Below, piece after piece: positions 46,871-54,981 of a stretch of 64,000 nt of DNA. The stretch is from contig NZ_QGDT01000002.1 of assembly GCF_003149085.1 (NCBI RefSeq), forward strand, positions 124,001-188,000, in the 5' to 3' direction. The stretch is from Dyadobacter jejuensis. GTDB taxonomy: Bacteria; Bacteroidota; Bacteroidia; Cytophagales; Spirosomataceae. The notes under the pieces are model-generated. The model made no database searches, was not told the DNA's origin, and saw only the letters and a list, made by a program, of their open reading frames with translations. The stretch's first letter is position 1. Each line of letters starts with the position of its first letter. The position numbers were made by a program, and so were the translations under genes.

Positions 46871-47203
46871 TTGACTAAACCTGTAAACTGCCCCTTAGAC
46901 TACACCATGAATCTAATTGGCACCAAATGGAAACCCTTGGTTTTATTCCACCTACTAGAGGGCTCCATCCGCTCGGGAGTGTTGCAGAAGAAAATCCCCG
47001 GCATATCCAATAAGATGTTTACCCAAACCGTCAGAGAACTGGAAAAAGATGGACTGATCACCAGAAAAGTATTCCCAGTGGTTCCTCCACAAGTGGAGTA
47101 CAAACTAAGCGACCGAGGACGATCGCTAGAAACCATCTTAAGGGGATTGGACCGATGGGGTATGGAAGATAGTACACTAACCACGAAAGAACAGGCGTCC
47201 TAA
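46871..47203 (+). CDS. HxlR-family winged-helix transcriptional regulator
   Basis: 110 residues starting at TTG; the next ATG (46907) would remove the conserved N-terminal Cys-containing part. 'CPLDYTMNLIGTKWKPLVLF', 'GISNKMFTQTVRELEKDGLI' and 'PPQVEYKLSDRGRSL' are clear HxlR motifs. The N-terminal Cys is the residue that senses electrophiles or oxidants in several members. It probably regulates itself and the divergent VOC gene. The 3' end overlaps the convergent GNAT gene by 4 bp. Confidence 0.9.
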   Translation: MTKPVNCPLDYTMNLIGTKWKPLVLFHLLEGSIRSGVLQKKIPGISNKMFTQTVRELEKDGLITRKVFPVVPPQVEYKLSDRGRSLETILRGLDRWGMEDSTLTTKEQAS

Positions 47204-47760
47204 TTAGTACTGTACAATATGCCCAATTTATTTAAGGCCTGTGGGATAAGGGCCAATTGCATTTTCCTTAATTCATAAACATAACAAACGGATTGATCAA
47301 ACACCCGTTCTTGACGCCACTCAAAACCAAGCCGCTCATAAAACCGATGGGCCTTATGGTTACTTTTCAGAGGATCAACCAAAATTCCTGTTACCTCGGG
47401 ATTAGCAAAACATCTCAGAATGGCCAATTTCATCATGAAGCTACCATAGCCTTTGTTTAGGTTTTTCTCCTCTCCTATCCAGATATCGATGGCCCTCTTA
47501 TTGGGCTCCACCATTCCCCAATAATGGGTTTCTTCGTAATAAGGATCGATGATTTGAATAAAACCTATGGGTTCCCCCTGCAGTTCCGACACCAGTTGCT
47601 CACGCCATACTGGCGCCCTACCGAGTTCAAACTCCCAATTCCAGTCTTCACTAGGGTCACAGTCAATCACATGCTGTTGGGTATCCCAATACAGCAGCAA
47701 CTTAAGATCATCTATTGTGGCGGGTCGTAAGGTAATTATTGGGCTAATTCCTTTTTCCAT
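47200..47760 (-). CDS. GNAT-family acetyltransferase, AAC(6')-like
   Basis: 186 residues. 'LRPATIDDLKLLLYWDTQQHV' start, 'IGFIQIIDPYYEETHYWG' and the acetyl-CoA loop KNLNKGYGSFMMKLA, then 'HRFYERLGFEWRQERVF', match the aminoglycoside 6'-N-acetyltransferase-like branch of GNAT. Chromosomal members often act on other amines, so resistance should not be assumed. Confidence 0.83.
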   Translation of the reverse strand: MEKGISPIITLRPATIDDLKLLLYWDTQQHVIDCDPSEDWNWEFELGRAPVWREQLVSELQGEPIGFIQIIDPYYEETHYWGMVEPNKRAIDIWIGEEKNLNKGYGSFMMKLAILRCFANPEVTGILVDPLKSNHKAHRFYERLGFEWRQERVFDQSVCYVYELRKMQLALIPQALNKLGILYSTN

Positions 47761-47809
47761 AATATCGACTGTTATAGGCGCTATGAGGCAGAACAGACTT
47801 GGCGATTGC

Positions 47810-48262
47810 TCAATTACGGAGCGTACTCAAATAGGTCCAGATGATCCATAGTACCTGCATGGGTATTCTAAACCATAAGTATGCGAGACCAGGTCCATCG
47901 AAGGTCCCCGTTTGGTAATTTACATGATGGTAAGAAGCGTAAATATTGGCCGGTAGCATCAGTAAAAGAAACAGGATAAGTGCCCATCCCGAGGGCCCTT
48001 GAAGACGAGGAATGAGCAAGCCGACAGCCAATAGAATTTCAAATAGTCCGGTTAGATATACAAGGCCTTCTTTATACGGAATAAAGGCGGGGATCATCAG
48101 GGACATACCTTTCGTAAAGGCAAAATGCCCAATAGCCGTAAATACCAACATCACAGACATCGCAATCCTGGCCGACAAGGCCATATCATATTCCTTCTTT
48201 ATCCCCTTCAAGACAAGCATTGAGATCGCAAAAGTGATTAAAAGTACGAGTAATGGTTTCAT
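47810..48262 (-). CDS. DoxX-family membrane protein
   Basis: About 150 residues from the ATG at 48262 (MKPLLVLLITFAI); a longer frame to 48313 is open but adds a polar leader. Four TM helices and the 'GLFEILLAVGLLIPRLQG' block match the DoxX/DoxD-like family of small quinone-linked or redox-associated membrane proteins. It lies 63 bp downstream of the Crp-like gene on the same strand. Confidence 0.8.
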   Translation of the reverse strand: MKPLLVLLITFAISMLVLKGIKKEYDMALSARIAMSVMLVFTAIGHFAFTKGMSLMIPAFIPYKEGLVYLTGLFEILLAVGLLIPRLQGPSGWALILFLLLMLPANIYASYHHVNYQTGTFDGPGLAYLWFRIPMQVLWIIWTYLSTLRN

Positions 48263-48299
48263 AACATGGTAAATTAATGTATTACAAAGGTCCATTATC

Positions 48300-48325
48300 C
48301 TTAGGTCATTCACACTGAACCTAAG
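48300..48325 (-). other. Hairpin immediately after the Crp-like stop codon
   Basis: cttaggt (48300-48306) and acctaag (48319-48325) form a 7-bp stem directly abutting the stop of the Crp-like gene and preceding doxX. No T tract; possible operator or partial terminator. Confidence 0.3.
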
Positions 48326-48892
48326 TTAAGTAATGCGGCTGCGTATTCTGCTTAAGGCCTGCGGGGTGACGCCTATATAGGAAGCAATGTAGTTTAATGG
48401 TATTTGCTTCAGAAGCTGCGGTCGTTCCGAAAACAGATCGAGGTACCTTTCCTCTGCCGATTTGCTCAGTAGGGCCATTTCACGTTTCGATTTGACCAAA
48501 AACATTTTCTCGGCCATTTTTCGTCCAATCAGATTGCCATGCTCCGTTTTCTGATACACCTCTTCCAAATCAGCACGTGTGATTCGCCATAAATCACTAT
48601 CTGTCAGGGTTTCAATTTGATAGTCGGAAGGCCTTTGTGTTAAAAAGGAATCATAACCTGTCACGAACTCTTTTTCGAATAAAAACCCGAAAGTCAAATC
48701 GTTCTCCTCCCCTTCGATATAAAACCGGACTATTCCCTGGGTAATAAAGGATAGATAGTGCTCCACTTCTCCTGCCTGCAGCAGAATAGAATTTTTTTTG
48801 AGCGCTACCCGCTGTAGCTTCGATGAGAAAAACGCCCAGTCTGCCTCACTCATAGGGGTAATTTTTTCAATAAACTCCCTGATTTCATTCAT
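48326..48892 (-). CDS. Crp/Fnr-family transcriptional regulator
   Basis: 188 residues from the ATG at 48892 (MNEIREFIEKI); an upstream ATG at 48922 is possible. The cyclic-nucleotide-binding-like barrel (about 20-115) has 'EVEHYLSFITQGIVRFYIEG' but lacks a clear cAMP-binding RxS motif, as usual for the Bacteroidota subgroup. The C-terminal helix-turn-helix is 'PLNYIASYIGVTPQALSRIR'. It probably controls the downstream DoxX gene; the ligand is unknown. Confidence 0.87.
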   Translation of the reverse strand: MNEIREFIEKITPMSEADWAFFSSKLQRVALKKNSILLQAGEVEHYLSFITQGIVRFYIEGEENDLTFGFLFEKEFVTGYDSFLTQRPSDYQIETLTDSDLWRITRADLEEVYQKTEHGNLIGRKMAEKMFLVKSKREMALLSKSAEERYLDLFSERPQLLKQIPLNYIASYIGVTPQALSRIRSRIT

Positions 48893-49083
48893 AGCAAAGG
48901 GTCTCGTTCTATTGGATACCATCTATTAAGGCGATGACATCGTACCACAATAGTATAGAAACTCTAGGGAGAAATCAAGTGTAGCAAGTAACCATTATTT
49001 CAAATTAATCAAATAAAGAATCTCAAAAATAAGGGTTACTTTAGAGTTCTTAAAAAATTTTCAAAATTCTATAAGTCAGTCCA

Positions 49084-50067
49084 ATGAAAAGTAAAATGAA
49101 CAGGAGAGACTTTGTCGTTAAATCTGGATTATCGGGTAGCGCATTATTTTTGAGCGACTTGAAAGGTTCAATGGCGAAAAGTGCGACCGTAAAAATAGGG
49201 ATCATCACCGATTTGCATCATGACATTATGCATGATGCCATCGATCGCCTTTCGAAATTCATCGAGGCCATGAATCATGAAAAGCCCGATTTTATAATTC
49301 AGGCAGGCGATTTTTGTATCCCTAAAAAAGAAAACAAACCCTTACTCGATGTATGGAACCAATTTGATGGACCCCGACACCATGTATTGGGCAATCATGA
49401 TACCGACGGTGGCTATACCCGCGAGCAAACGGTGGCCTTCTGGAATGCCCAAGGCAAATATTATTCTTTCGATCAATCGGGCTTCCATTTTATAGTCCTC
49501 GATGGCAATGAGCACAACGAAAGCGAGTCCCGCCCCCCTGGTTACGCACGCTATATTTCGGCTACTCAACTTAACTGGCTTCGCGACGATCTGAAAAACA
49601 CCACACTACCCACCGTTGTGTTCTGTCATCAAGGGCTCGACAACGACGCCGGAGGCTTGGAAAATGGCACCTTGCTACGCTATACGCTGGAGCAAGAAAA
49701 AAGCAAAACGGGAAAGCCAAAGGTCAAAATGGTGATTAGCGGACACCACCATCAAGACTATTGCAACTTGATCAACGACATTCATTACGTGCAGATCAAC
49801 AGTGCCTCTTATCAATGGCTCGGAGGCGACTATCAGGAAATCAGGTACTCCAAGGAGGTGGACAAGGCCCGTCCTAATATCAAATATACCGTACCTTATC
49901 GAGAGCCAATATGGGCCGTTATCGAAATAGTAGATGGTAAAGAGATTCGGATTAAAGGCAAAAAAACGGAATTCGTAGGTTCTTCCCCAGCCGATTTGCA
50001 GGTGGAAATGGATACTTACATCTATCCCATCGTACCCTTTATTTCAGATAGAATTTTGAAGATTTGA
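49084..50067 (+). CDS. Secreted calcineurin-like metallophosphoesterase
   Basis: 327 residues. The N terminus MNRRDFVVKSG followed by a moderately hydrophobic stretch resembles a Tat signal. Metal motifs are in order: GIITDLHHD, IIQAGDFC, VLGNHD, VVFCHQG and VISGHHHQD. It hydrolyses a phosphoester, perhaps a phosphodiester or nucleotide, outside the cytoplasm. It is monocistronic and followed by a terminator-like hairpin. An ATG four codons in (49096) is an alternative start. Confidence 0.88.
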   Translation: MKSKMNRRDFVVKSGLSGSALFLSDLKGSMAKSATVKIGIITDLHHDIMHDAIDRLSKFIEAMNHEKPDFIIQAGDFCIPKKENKPLLDVWNQFDGPRHHVLGNHDTDGGYTREQTVAFWNAQGKYYSFDQSGFHFIVLDGNEHNESESRPPGYARYISATQLNWLRDDLKNTTLPTVVFCHQGLDNDAGGLENGTLLRYTLEQEKSKTGKPKVKMVISGHHHQDYCNLINDIHYVQINSASYQWLGGDYQEIRYSKEVDKARPNIKYTVPYREPIWAVIEIVDGKEIRIKGKKTEFVGSSPADLQVEMDTYIYPIVPFISDRILKI

Positions 50068-50087
50068 AACATGACTCCAGAAAAATC

Positions 50088-50121
50088 CCTAGCGACTGGC
50101 CGATCACGAGCCGTCGCTAGG
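50088..50121 (+). terminator. Terminator-like hairpin after the metallophosphoesterase gene
   Basis: cctagcgac (50088-50096) and gtcgctagg (50113-50121) form a 9-bp stem 20 bp after the stop, followed by AATTT. Confidence 0.55.
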
Positions 50122-50236
50122 AATTTCGGATACTGACTTGAGTTATTTGAAACCAACTATAGTCCATGAATAGAACAGCATCCAATAGGACATTCATGAG
50201 TTGATTGTAAAGGCACTGAACCCATTCTTTCGCTCA

Positions 50237-50407
50237 TCAGAGAATAGTGGCAGGCTCCAATAAGCTATGTTGCATTGAAAAAAGGTTCGTATTTTTTAAC
50301 GCTTCTGGAACCACCATATGGTAACGACGAGCGGCACTAAGTACAATGGTATTGACCATGGCCGCATAAACATCTGTTTCTGGGAACTCTGAAAAACAAA
50401 CATTGCA
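50237..50407 (-). pseudogene. Detached C-terminal segment of the ATP-grasp gene
   Basis: Directly after the TAA at 50408-50410 the same frame stays open for 56 codons to a TGA at 50237-50239. The translated piece looks like real protein (FSEFPETDVYAAMVNTIVL, then SAARRYHMVVPEAL) and would continue the C terminus that D-Ala-D-Ala-ligase-like proteins have after their NxxPGLT motif. It suggests that the gene was longer and that CAA or a similar codon became TAA. Alternatively the stop is read through or is a sequencing error. Confidence 0.55.
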
Positions 50408-51328
50408 TTAAACTGGAAAGGTATTACAATGTGCCGTTAACCCCGGGAAGCCATTCACGTCAAAAACCCGAAATTGCCCATTTGCATCCAATTTTCCGTC
50501 CAACCTAATAATATCCTGAACATCCAACGCCTTCCAGACTTTTGGTAGGATCTCATCGAGCTGATTTAAAATATTTGATTCCTTGACCCGAATCATCTTT
50601 TTGTTCGTTCCCCAAGGCAATTTCCTTTCCTCATGGCCCAGCACAGCCTTATTGCCTATCTGGTAATGTGTCGCTAAGTGGAGTGTTTCATGGCCTATCA
50701 CAAACCTGGCAGCAGTAATGTCATGACCCGGAAGGAAGGACTCGACGATTACACCTTGGTTATAAGCCTGCAATATCTGGCGTGATTTCCTAATAGCATC
50801 CGCTTCGTTGTATACCACTGAGTCGGTAGAGATACCAATTCCGCAAGATTCCCCAGTCAATTTGACGATTACAGGATAGGTCAGCCCGGCCTTTTGAAGT
50901 ATGTTTTTCTCATTCCCCATGTCTTCTGGATTGATAAAAGTAAAATCTGGTACGGGCACTCCATTTTCCCTTAAAATCTGCTGACAGACATGCTTCTGCA
51001 GCAGATTTCGAAGAGAGTTGGCACTAGACCCTATGGTCTTGAACTTAAATCTGTCAATGATCTCGCCCATCCAAACGAGCTCTGTACCGGGCTTGTCGGC
51101 GTTTACGTGGTAAGCATTGGGCAAAAGTAGGGTTTCAGCATCGAGCCTGGATAAGAGCCTTTCTAGTTCTGATACATTTTTCACCTCGAAAGTTTCTACC
51201 TTAACATCACTTTGTTCTAGGTTTTTTACAAAATGCCTCAGGGTTTCATTATCTGGTAGCCAGCCATTTTGCCAATGGCCTTGGCTGTTGATAATAGTTA
51301 CGGTCATTTCACTGTGCGTTTTTATCAT
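50408..51328 (-). CDS. ATP-grasp, D-alanine-D-alanine ligase-like protein, apparently cut short by an in-frame stop
   Basis: 306 residues up to a TAA. There is an N-terminal pre-ATP-grasp segment (MTVTIINSQGHWQNG), then the ATP-grasp with 'YPVIVKLTGESCGIGIS' (ATP-binding loop), 'IVESFLPGHDITAARFV' and the metal/active-site 'FDVNGFPGLTAHCNTF'. That last motif normally lies 40-60 residues before the end of such ligases, whereas here only a few residues follow, so the protein looks truncated (see the adjacent segment). It may ligate amino acids, but not necessarily D-Ala. Full length without the stop would be about 363 residues. Confidence 0.72.
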   Translation of the reverse strand: MIKTHSEMTVTIINSQGHWQNGWLPDNETLRHFVKNLEQSDVKVETFEVKNVSELERLLSRLDAETLLLPNAYHVNADKPGTELVWMGEIIDRFKFKTIGSSANSLRNLLQKHVCQQILRENGVPVPDFTFINPEDMGNEKNILQKAGLTYPVIVKLTGESCGIGISTDSVVYNEADAIRKSRQILQAYNQGVIVESFLPGHDITAARFVIGHETLHLATHYQIGNKAVLGHEERKLPWGTNKKMIRVKESNILNQLDEILPKVWKALDVQDIIRLDGKLDANGQFRVFDVNGFPGLTAHCNTFPV

Positions 51329-51492
51329 GGTACATCGATTTTAGCTAAGGAATGCTTCTCCCCCTTTATATATTGATTTAATTATACAAAAAATCGAATT
51401 TTGTTCATGCAATAAAATTAGCACTAGTTTATATATACCATAATACGATTACTTATTTTTAATAAGTACTAACACCTATAGTATAAAAACAT

Positions 51493-51525
51493 AAATACCG
51501 GTTTGTTTTAAACAAACCGGTATTT
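51493..51525. terminator. Long near-perfect hairpin, probable terminator
   Basis: Arms 51493-51508 (aaataccggtttgttt) and 51510-51525 (aaacaaaccggtattt) are exact complements with A/T-rich flanks giving T runs in both directions. It stands upstream of the ATP-grasp gene and about 360 bp beyond the carbonic-anhydrase-like gene, so it could end that operon's transcript. Confidence 0.65.
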
Positions 51526-51586
51526 TATTCTACAATATTATAGAAATTTTGATTTTAACCAAGAAAAAATAATATCATTTTTTTAT

Positions 51587-51840
51587 TCAAATCTGTTCAT
51601 TCGTCATAGGGTGGGCCAGCTCTCCTCCCCAACTGCCAGGGTTTAAGCTTTCGTCTACTTCATCAATGGTACAGTGAAGCGCAGCAAGCTGAGTTCTGGC
51701 GGGAGATGCGCTTTTCACTAGATTTTGGTAAGGCAATAAACGGCTAGGTTCGCCTCATTCCTAGAAGATACAAAATGCTGTCGGCCCCATGTAAATTGGC
51801 CGCTACATCTAACACAGGCCAACCAACGGGAGATGGGTAA
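51587..51840 (-). pseudogene. Possible decayed gene remnant
   Basis: On the minus strand two pieces in different frames look protein-like. The first, about 51835-51750, reads 'LDVAANLHGADSILYLLGM'. The second, 51754-51587, contains 'RLLPYQNLVKSASPARTQLA' and then ALHCTIDEVDESLNPGSWGG. A frameshift would join them. There is no start, and I do not recognise the family. The rest of the 557-bp gap between the ATP-grasp gene and the LCIB-like gene holds only the hairpin at 51493. Confidence 0.3.
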
Positions 51841-51885
51841 CACCTCTCTTTGTTTTTTGGTATGTATTCGACTTGCAGGAAATCG

Positions 51886-52629
51886 TTAATCGAGACGATT
51901 CAGGTAGTTATGGTGTTCGTTGGTGGAAAGGTCAATCACTTCAAAACGTCTTATTTCGGTAAATGAGCCCATGTCTCCATCACTGTTAATGAGAATGGCC
52001 CCCAGGAGTATCACGTATTTACATTTATACTGGGTCTTCTCGATCAATTCTCCAATGCGCTTATCTATCGCTTCATAGATCACCTCTGTGGCCTCAAATA
52101 TAGGCGTTGGGCTAGACAACACCCTTTCCTTTTCCTGATATAGAATCTGTTCGATGGTGTTCATTTGATAATCCAATTCGGTAATATGTCCGGCTGTAAT
52201 TTGGTTATCGATGAGCTTTCCTAAGGCGCCTTTCGCAGCACCACAGCAGCCACTATTTTTGTTCTGGCCCGATCGATGAATTTCGCCAAGCTTACCATCT
52301 TTGGTTACACCGATATGGGGGCCATAATAAATAAATACGGCCCCTTCGTCGGGGACATGGCTGGCAAATGCCCCCATACCCGTCAGTCCGGTAAAGGGGA
52401 ATCCATCCAAGCCCCCCATTTTGAAGGGTCCCAAAAACTCCTGGGTACGCACCGGGTATTGAATGCTGTTCACATCGTCGCTACATATACTGTCGGCTAA
52501 CATAACCTGCTTGGGCTCCAAGTCAAGCTCCCATTCCACAAAATCTATGATTTTGTTTACACTGTCGATGGTGGTGATGGCCTTTGGATACCATTTCTGA
52601 ATGATGGCCAATTTCTCTCTTTTCTTCAT
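51886..52629 (-). CDS. LCIB-family beta-carbonic-anhydrase-like protein
   Basis: 247 residues, no signal peptide. I assign it to the LCIB/LCIC family first known from green-algal CO2 concentration. The visible motifs are SICSDDVN with Cys49 and Asp51, 'LGPFKMGGLDGFPFTGLTGM', 'IYYGPHIGVTKDGKLGEI' with His105, and SGCCGAAKGAL with Cys128/129. Cys-His-Cys are the zinc ligands and the Asp after the first Cys is part of the catalytic dyad in this beta-CA-like fold. It would interconvert CO2 and bicarbonate in the cytoplasm. It lies 15 bp after the bestrophin gene. The assignment rests on motif memory; active-site competence is inferred. Confidence 0.75.
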   Translation of the reverse strand: MKKREKLAIIQKWYPKAITTIDSVNKIIDFVEWELDLEPKQVMLADSICSDDVNSIQYPVRTQEFLGPFKMGGLDGFPFTGLTGMGAFASHVPDEGAVFIYYGPHIGVTKDGKLGEIHRSGQNKNSGCCGAAKGALGKLIDNQITAGHITELDYQMNTIEQILYQEKERVLSSPTPIFEATEVIYEAIDKRIGELIEKTQYKCKYVILLGAILINSDGDMGSFTEIRRFEVIDLSTNEHHNYLNRLD

Positions 52630-52644
52630 ATTGATGATGGTTGT

Positions 52645-53628
52645 TTACAGGAGTATGTTGTTAGTCGGGGTGATCGGTTCGGGAAGGTTGGTCTCATCGA
52701 TCATCTCCCTCAAATCGATTTCGATGGTACGGCTGAGGGCGGCCATGGGAATATCGTTGGCTCCCCCTTCAAAAGGGTTTTCGGTGGATTCTCCCACTTT
52801 TTCCATAGAGGTAAAAACCCAGGATACCAGCACTGAAAATGGAATGGTGAGCCATACATAAATATCGCCCAGCTTTTGAAATTCGTGGAGCATACCAAAA
52901 GGCAGCATCAGGACCATTAGCCACACAAAAAATAAATTGATACTGGCAAACTGCCTGGGGTACGGGAAGTTCTTGATCCTTTCGCTTTTACCTTGATGGT
53001 CGTATAAATCAGCCAATCGTCTTTCCATTTCCACATATTCGTAGGCTTGAATTTTACCCGCTGCTCTCAGGGCTTTAAGGTCCTTGGACTGTAAGGCTAT
53101 TAATTGGGTAGCCCGGTTCGATTTGCCCAGGACCTGCTGAAGTTCGGCTCCGCTCAGGTATTTTTTCAATTCGACCTCGAGGTCACCCTCCCACTCAGGC
53201 ACCTTATAATATTTGAGGAATTCCACATTATAGGATTTACTCGAATTTTCCCAAGGCTGCTTTTTACGTAGCTGAAAACGAAGGGCAGTAAGCCAGGCGA
53301 TATGTCGGTATATAAGCCGCTCAGTGGCCTCCCGATCGGCCACAAAATCTTTACTGAGGATTCCCCAAGTGCGACTGGTATTGACCACCCCTCCCCAGAT
53401 CTTCCTAGCCTCCCATAAGCGGTTGTAGGTTTGGGTGTTTTTAAAACCTATAATAAATGCCGCTGCCGTGCCCACCAAAGCTACGGGGACCCAGGGAATG
53501 GCTAGCCATGTTAGACCAAACACCTGATATAAAATCGTGGGTACGGTGCCTATCAACAGCAGCACATAAACGTCACGCCTGGTCCACATTAAGAATTCCG
53601 ATATTTTATAATGACTTCCTGTATGCAT
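52645..53628 (-). CDS. Bestrophin-family (RFP-TM) ion channel
   Basis: 327 residues. TM segments are at about 20-38, 42-62, 228-245 and 255-270, with the hallmark 'FKNTQTYNRLWEARKIWGG' after TM2 and the C-terminal ENPFEGGANDIPM (about 283-295), the Ca-clasp-like/family signature. Bestrophins form pentameric channels; animal members pass Cl- and bicarbonate, algal ones are implicated in bicarbonate delivery, while at least one bacterial member is cation-selective. Ion choice is thus open. It is the middle gene of a three-gene operon, 2 bp after the potassium-channel gene and 15 bp before the LCIB-like gene. Confidence 0.9.
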   Translation of the reverse strand: MHTGSHYKISEFLMWTRRDVYVLLLIGTVPTILYQVFGLTWLAIPWVPVALVGTAAAFIIGFKNTQTYNRLWEARKIWGGVVNTSRTWGILSKDFVADREATERLIYRHIAWLTALRFQLRKKQPWENSSKSYNVEFLKYYKVPEWEGDLEVELKKYLSGAELQQVLGKSNRATQLIALQSKDLKALRAAGKIQAYEYVEMERRLADLYDHQGKSERIKNFPYPRQFASINLFFVWLMVLMLPFGMLHEFQKLGDIYVWLTIPFSVLVSWVFTSMEKVGESTENPFEGGANDIPMAALSRTIEIDLREMIDETNLPEPITPTNNILL

Positions 53629-53630
53629 AA

Positions 53631-54302
53631 TTATGTATGGTTTGAAGAATTGGTAAACTTGCTAATTAATATCCCTACCAACACTACCGAGTAAAACTGC
53701 CCTGCAATTCCGATCAGAGAGGCGGCTAGTTTGGTATAATGGACATTGGGAGTAATGTCGCCATAGCCTATACTGGTTAAGGTAATAGAGCAAAAATATA
53801 CGAGGTCTATAAAGGTATGAGCCGGGGTAGTATAGTTAATTCCTTTAAAAGAATTTGTATCGGAATACACCCACATTTGAAAAGTAAAGACGGAAATTTC
53901 TATGAGTAAAAACATACCACAGGCAGCCGCCGAAATGATGTCGGTATTGATATATCGGGGCCTCAGCAGAAACTTAAAGACTTCTAGAAAGATGAATATA
54001 AAAAAAACAATATAGCTCAAGTTAAGCAAGTGCATAAAAGTGGGTATCCCCTTAAAAAAGGGAAGCAGGACCGGAAAACCGATTACAATGAGGGTGAGTA
54101 CATTTTTAACGATGTTTTTCACCTTGCCTTTTTCTATAAAAACCCCCACACTGGCCAGGCCAAGGATAACCATATTGATGGGCCAAAGAATTTCAATATA
54201 AAAAGGCAGATCTCTTACTACAATACCGATATATAAATGTTGTAAAAGAGCCAGAAGCAACAGTTCATACTTTCTATTTTTTACGATTTCTTTGACATTC
54301 AT
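53631..54302 (-). CDS. Potassium channel (Ion_trans_2 type)
   Basis: 223 residues with about six hydrophobic segments and a pore loop carrying the potassium selectivity filter TSIGYGD (176-182) between the last two helices. There is no S4-like Arg repeat and no RCK domain, so gating is unknown. It is the first gene of the operon with bestrophin and the LCIB-like protein; a role in balancing charge during anion flux is inference. Confidence 0.9.
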   Translation of the reverse strand: MNVKEIVKNRKYELLLLALLQHLYIGIVVRDLPFYIEILWPINMVILGLASVGVFIEKGKVKNIVKNVLTLIVIGFPVLLPFFKGIPTFMHLLNLSYIVFFIFIFLEVFKFLLRPRYINTDIISAAACGMFLLIEISVFTFQMWVYSDTNSFKGINYTTPAHTFIDLVYFCSITLTSIGYGDITPNVHYTKLAASLIGIAGQFYSVVLVGILISKFTNSSNHT

Positions 54303-54395
54303 CGGCCAAAACTTATTAGATTATTTCACGTTGTACCTTTTACTCTTTTTACTAAAGCTCTACTTCGAATATTAATAATTCTATTAGAGCGTAGC

Positions 54396-54424
54396 CAAAA
54401 CTATTTTCTATCGGATATTTCAAA
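54396..54424 (-). promoter_or_regulatory. Candidate promoter of the K-channel/bestrophin/LCIB operon
   Basis: On the minus strand TTTG (54424-54421) is followed after 17 bp by TAGTTTTG (54403-54396), an exact TAnnTTTG -7 box. The spacing fits Bacteroidota promoters, and the start codon at 54302 follows about 90 bp later. Confidence 0.5.
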
Positions 54425-54981
54425 TGATAAGGTGTATTAATCCAAGTCAATAAAGACACAGTATTAAATATCACATCAACTAAATTACTACCCTGTAATG
54501 TATCCTTTTTTTGAATAATAAATACAATATCCCACTACAAAAAAAACGTCAAAACTTCGCTCTTCCCTCCCCACCTACAATAACAAGGGAGTTATACAAA
54601 GATGATTTCTTTAGCGAATCAGAACGAAAACAGTGAATTTCAGGGATCTAAGGCGACAATATGCGCCCTTTGGTTCCATTTCCGATCCTCTGTAGCCAGC
54701 CCAATATTCTGGCAAAATCATACATCCTTTAATTTCTGAGTTCTGCCAAAGAACCGAATTTCCCCGAACTGTAACACACGGCCGCCTCCTTAAACCTACC
54801 TATTTAGAATACAGAAACGCGCCAATTATTCGATCGTGAAATCCGATTACTATAGTAGCTATACGCACTCCTATTTAGAATAATTGGCTTTCTAAACATG
54901 TTCCTTAACCTGTGGGCTAAGCTTCTGAAAGGAAAGGTTAATTACTGGTGGTCTGTGGAATCCCCCCCGTAGCCGTTGCGT
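54425..54981. other. Gene-free region with an 11-bp inverted repeat
   Basis: No coding character seen. gccaattattc (54821-54831) and gaataattggc (54878-54888) are perfect inverted copies. A direct repeat cctatttagaat starts near 54799 and 54870, close to both arms. The arrangement could be a small mobile-element scar or a cruciform; I cannot assign it. Confidence 0.35.

Noticed and set aside
47200-47760. Aminoglycoside resistance gene
   Set aside because: The GNAT protein is AAC(6')-like, but chromosomal context and lack of mobile flanks give no support for an actual resistance role.
51831-51885. Readthrough extension of the LCIB-like gene past its TAA
   Set aside because: The frame stays open for ~65 codons but the translation is not protein-like, unlike the ATP-grasp extension, and the 247-residue product is already complete for the family.
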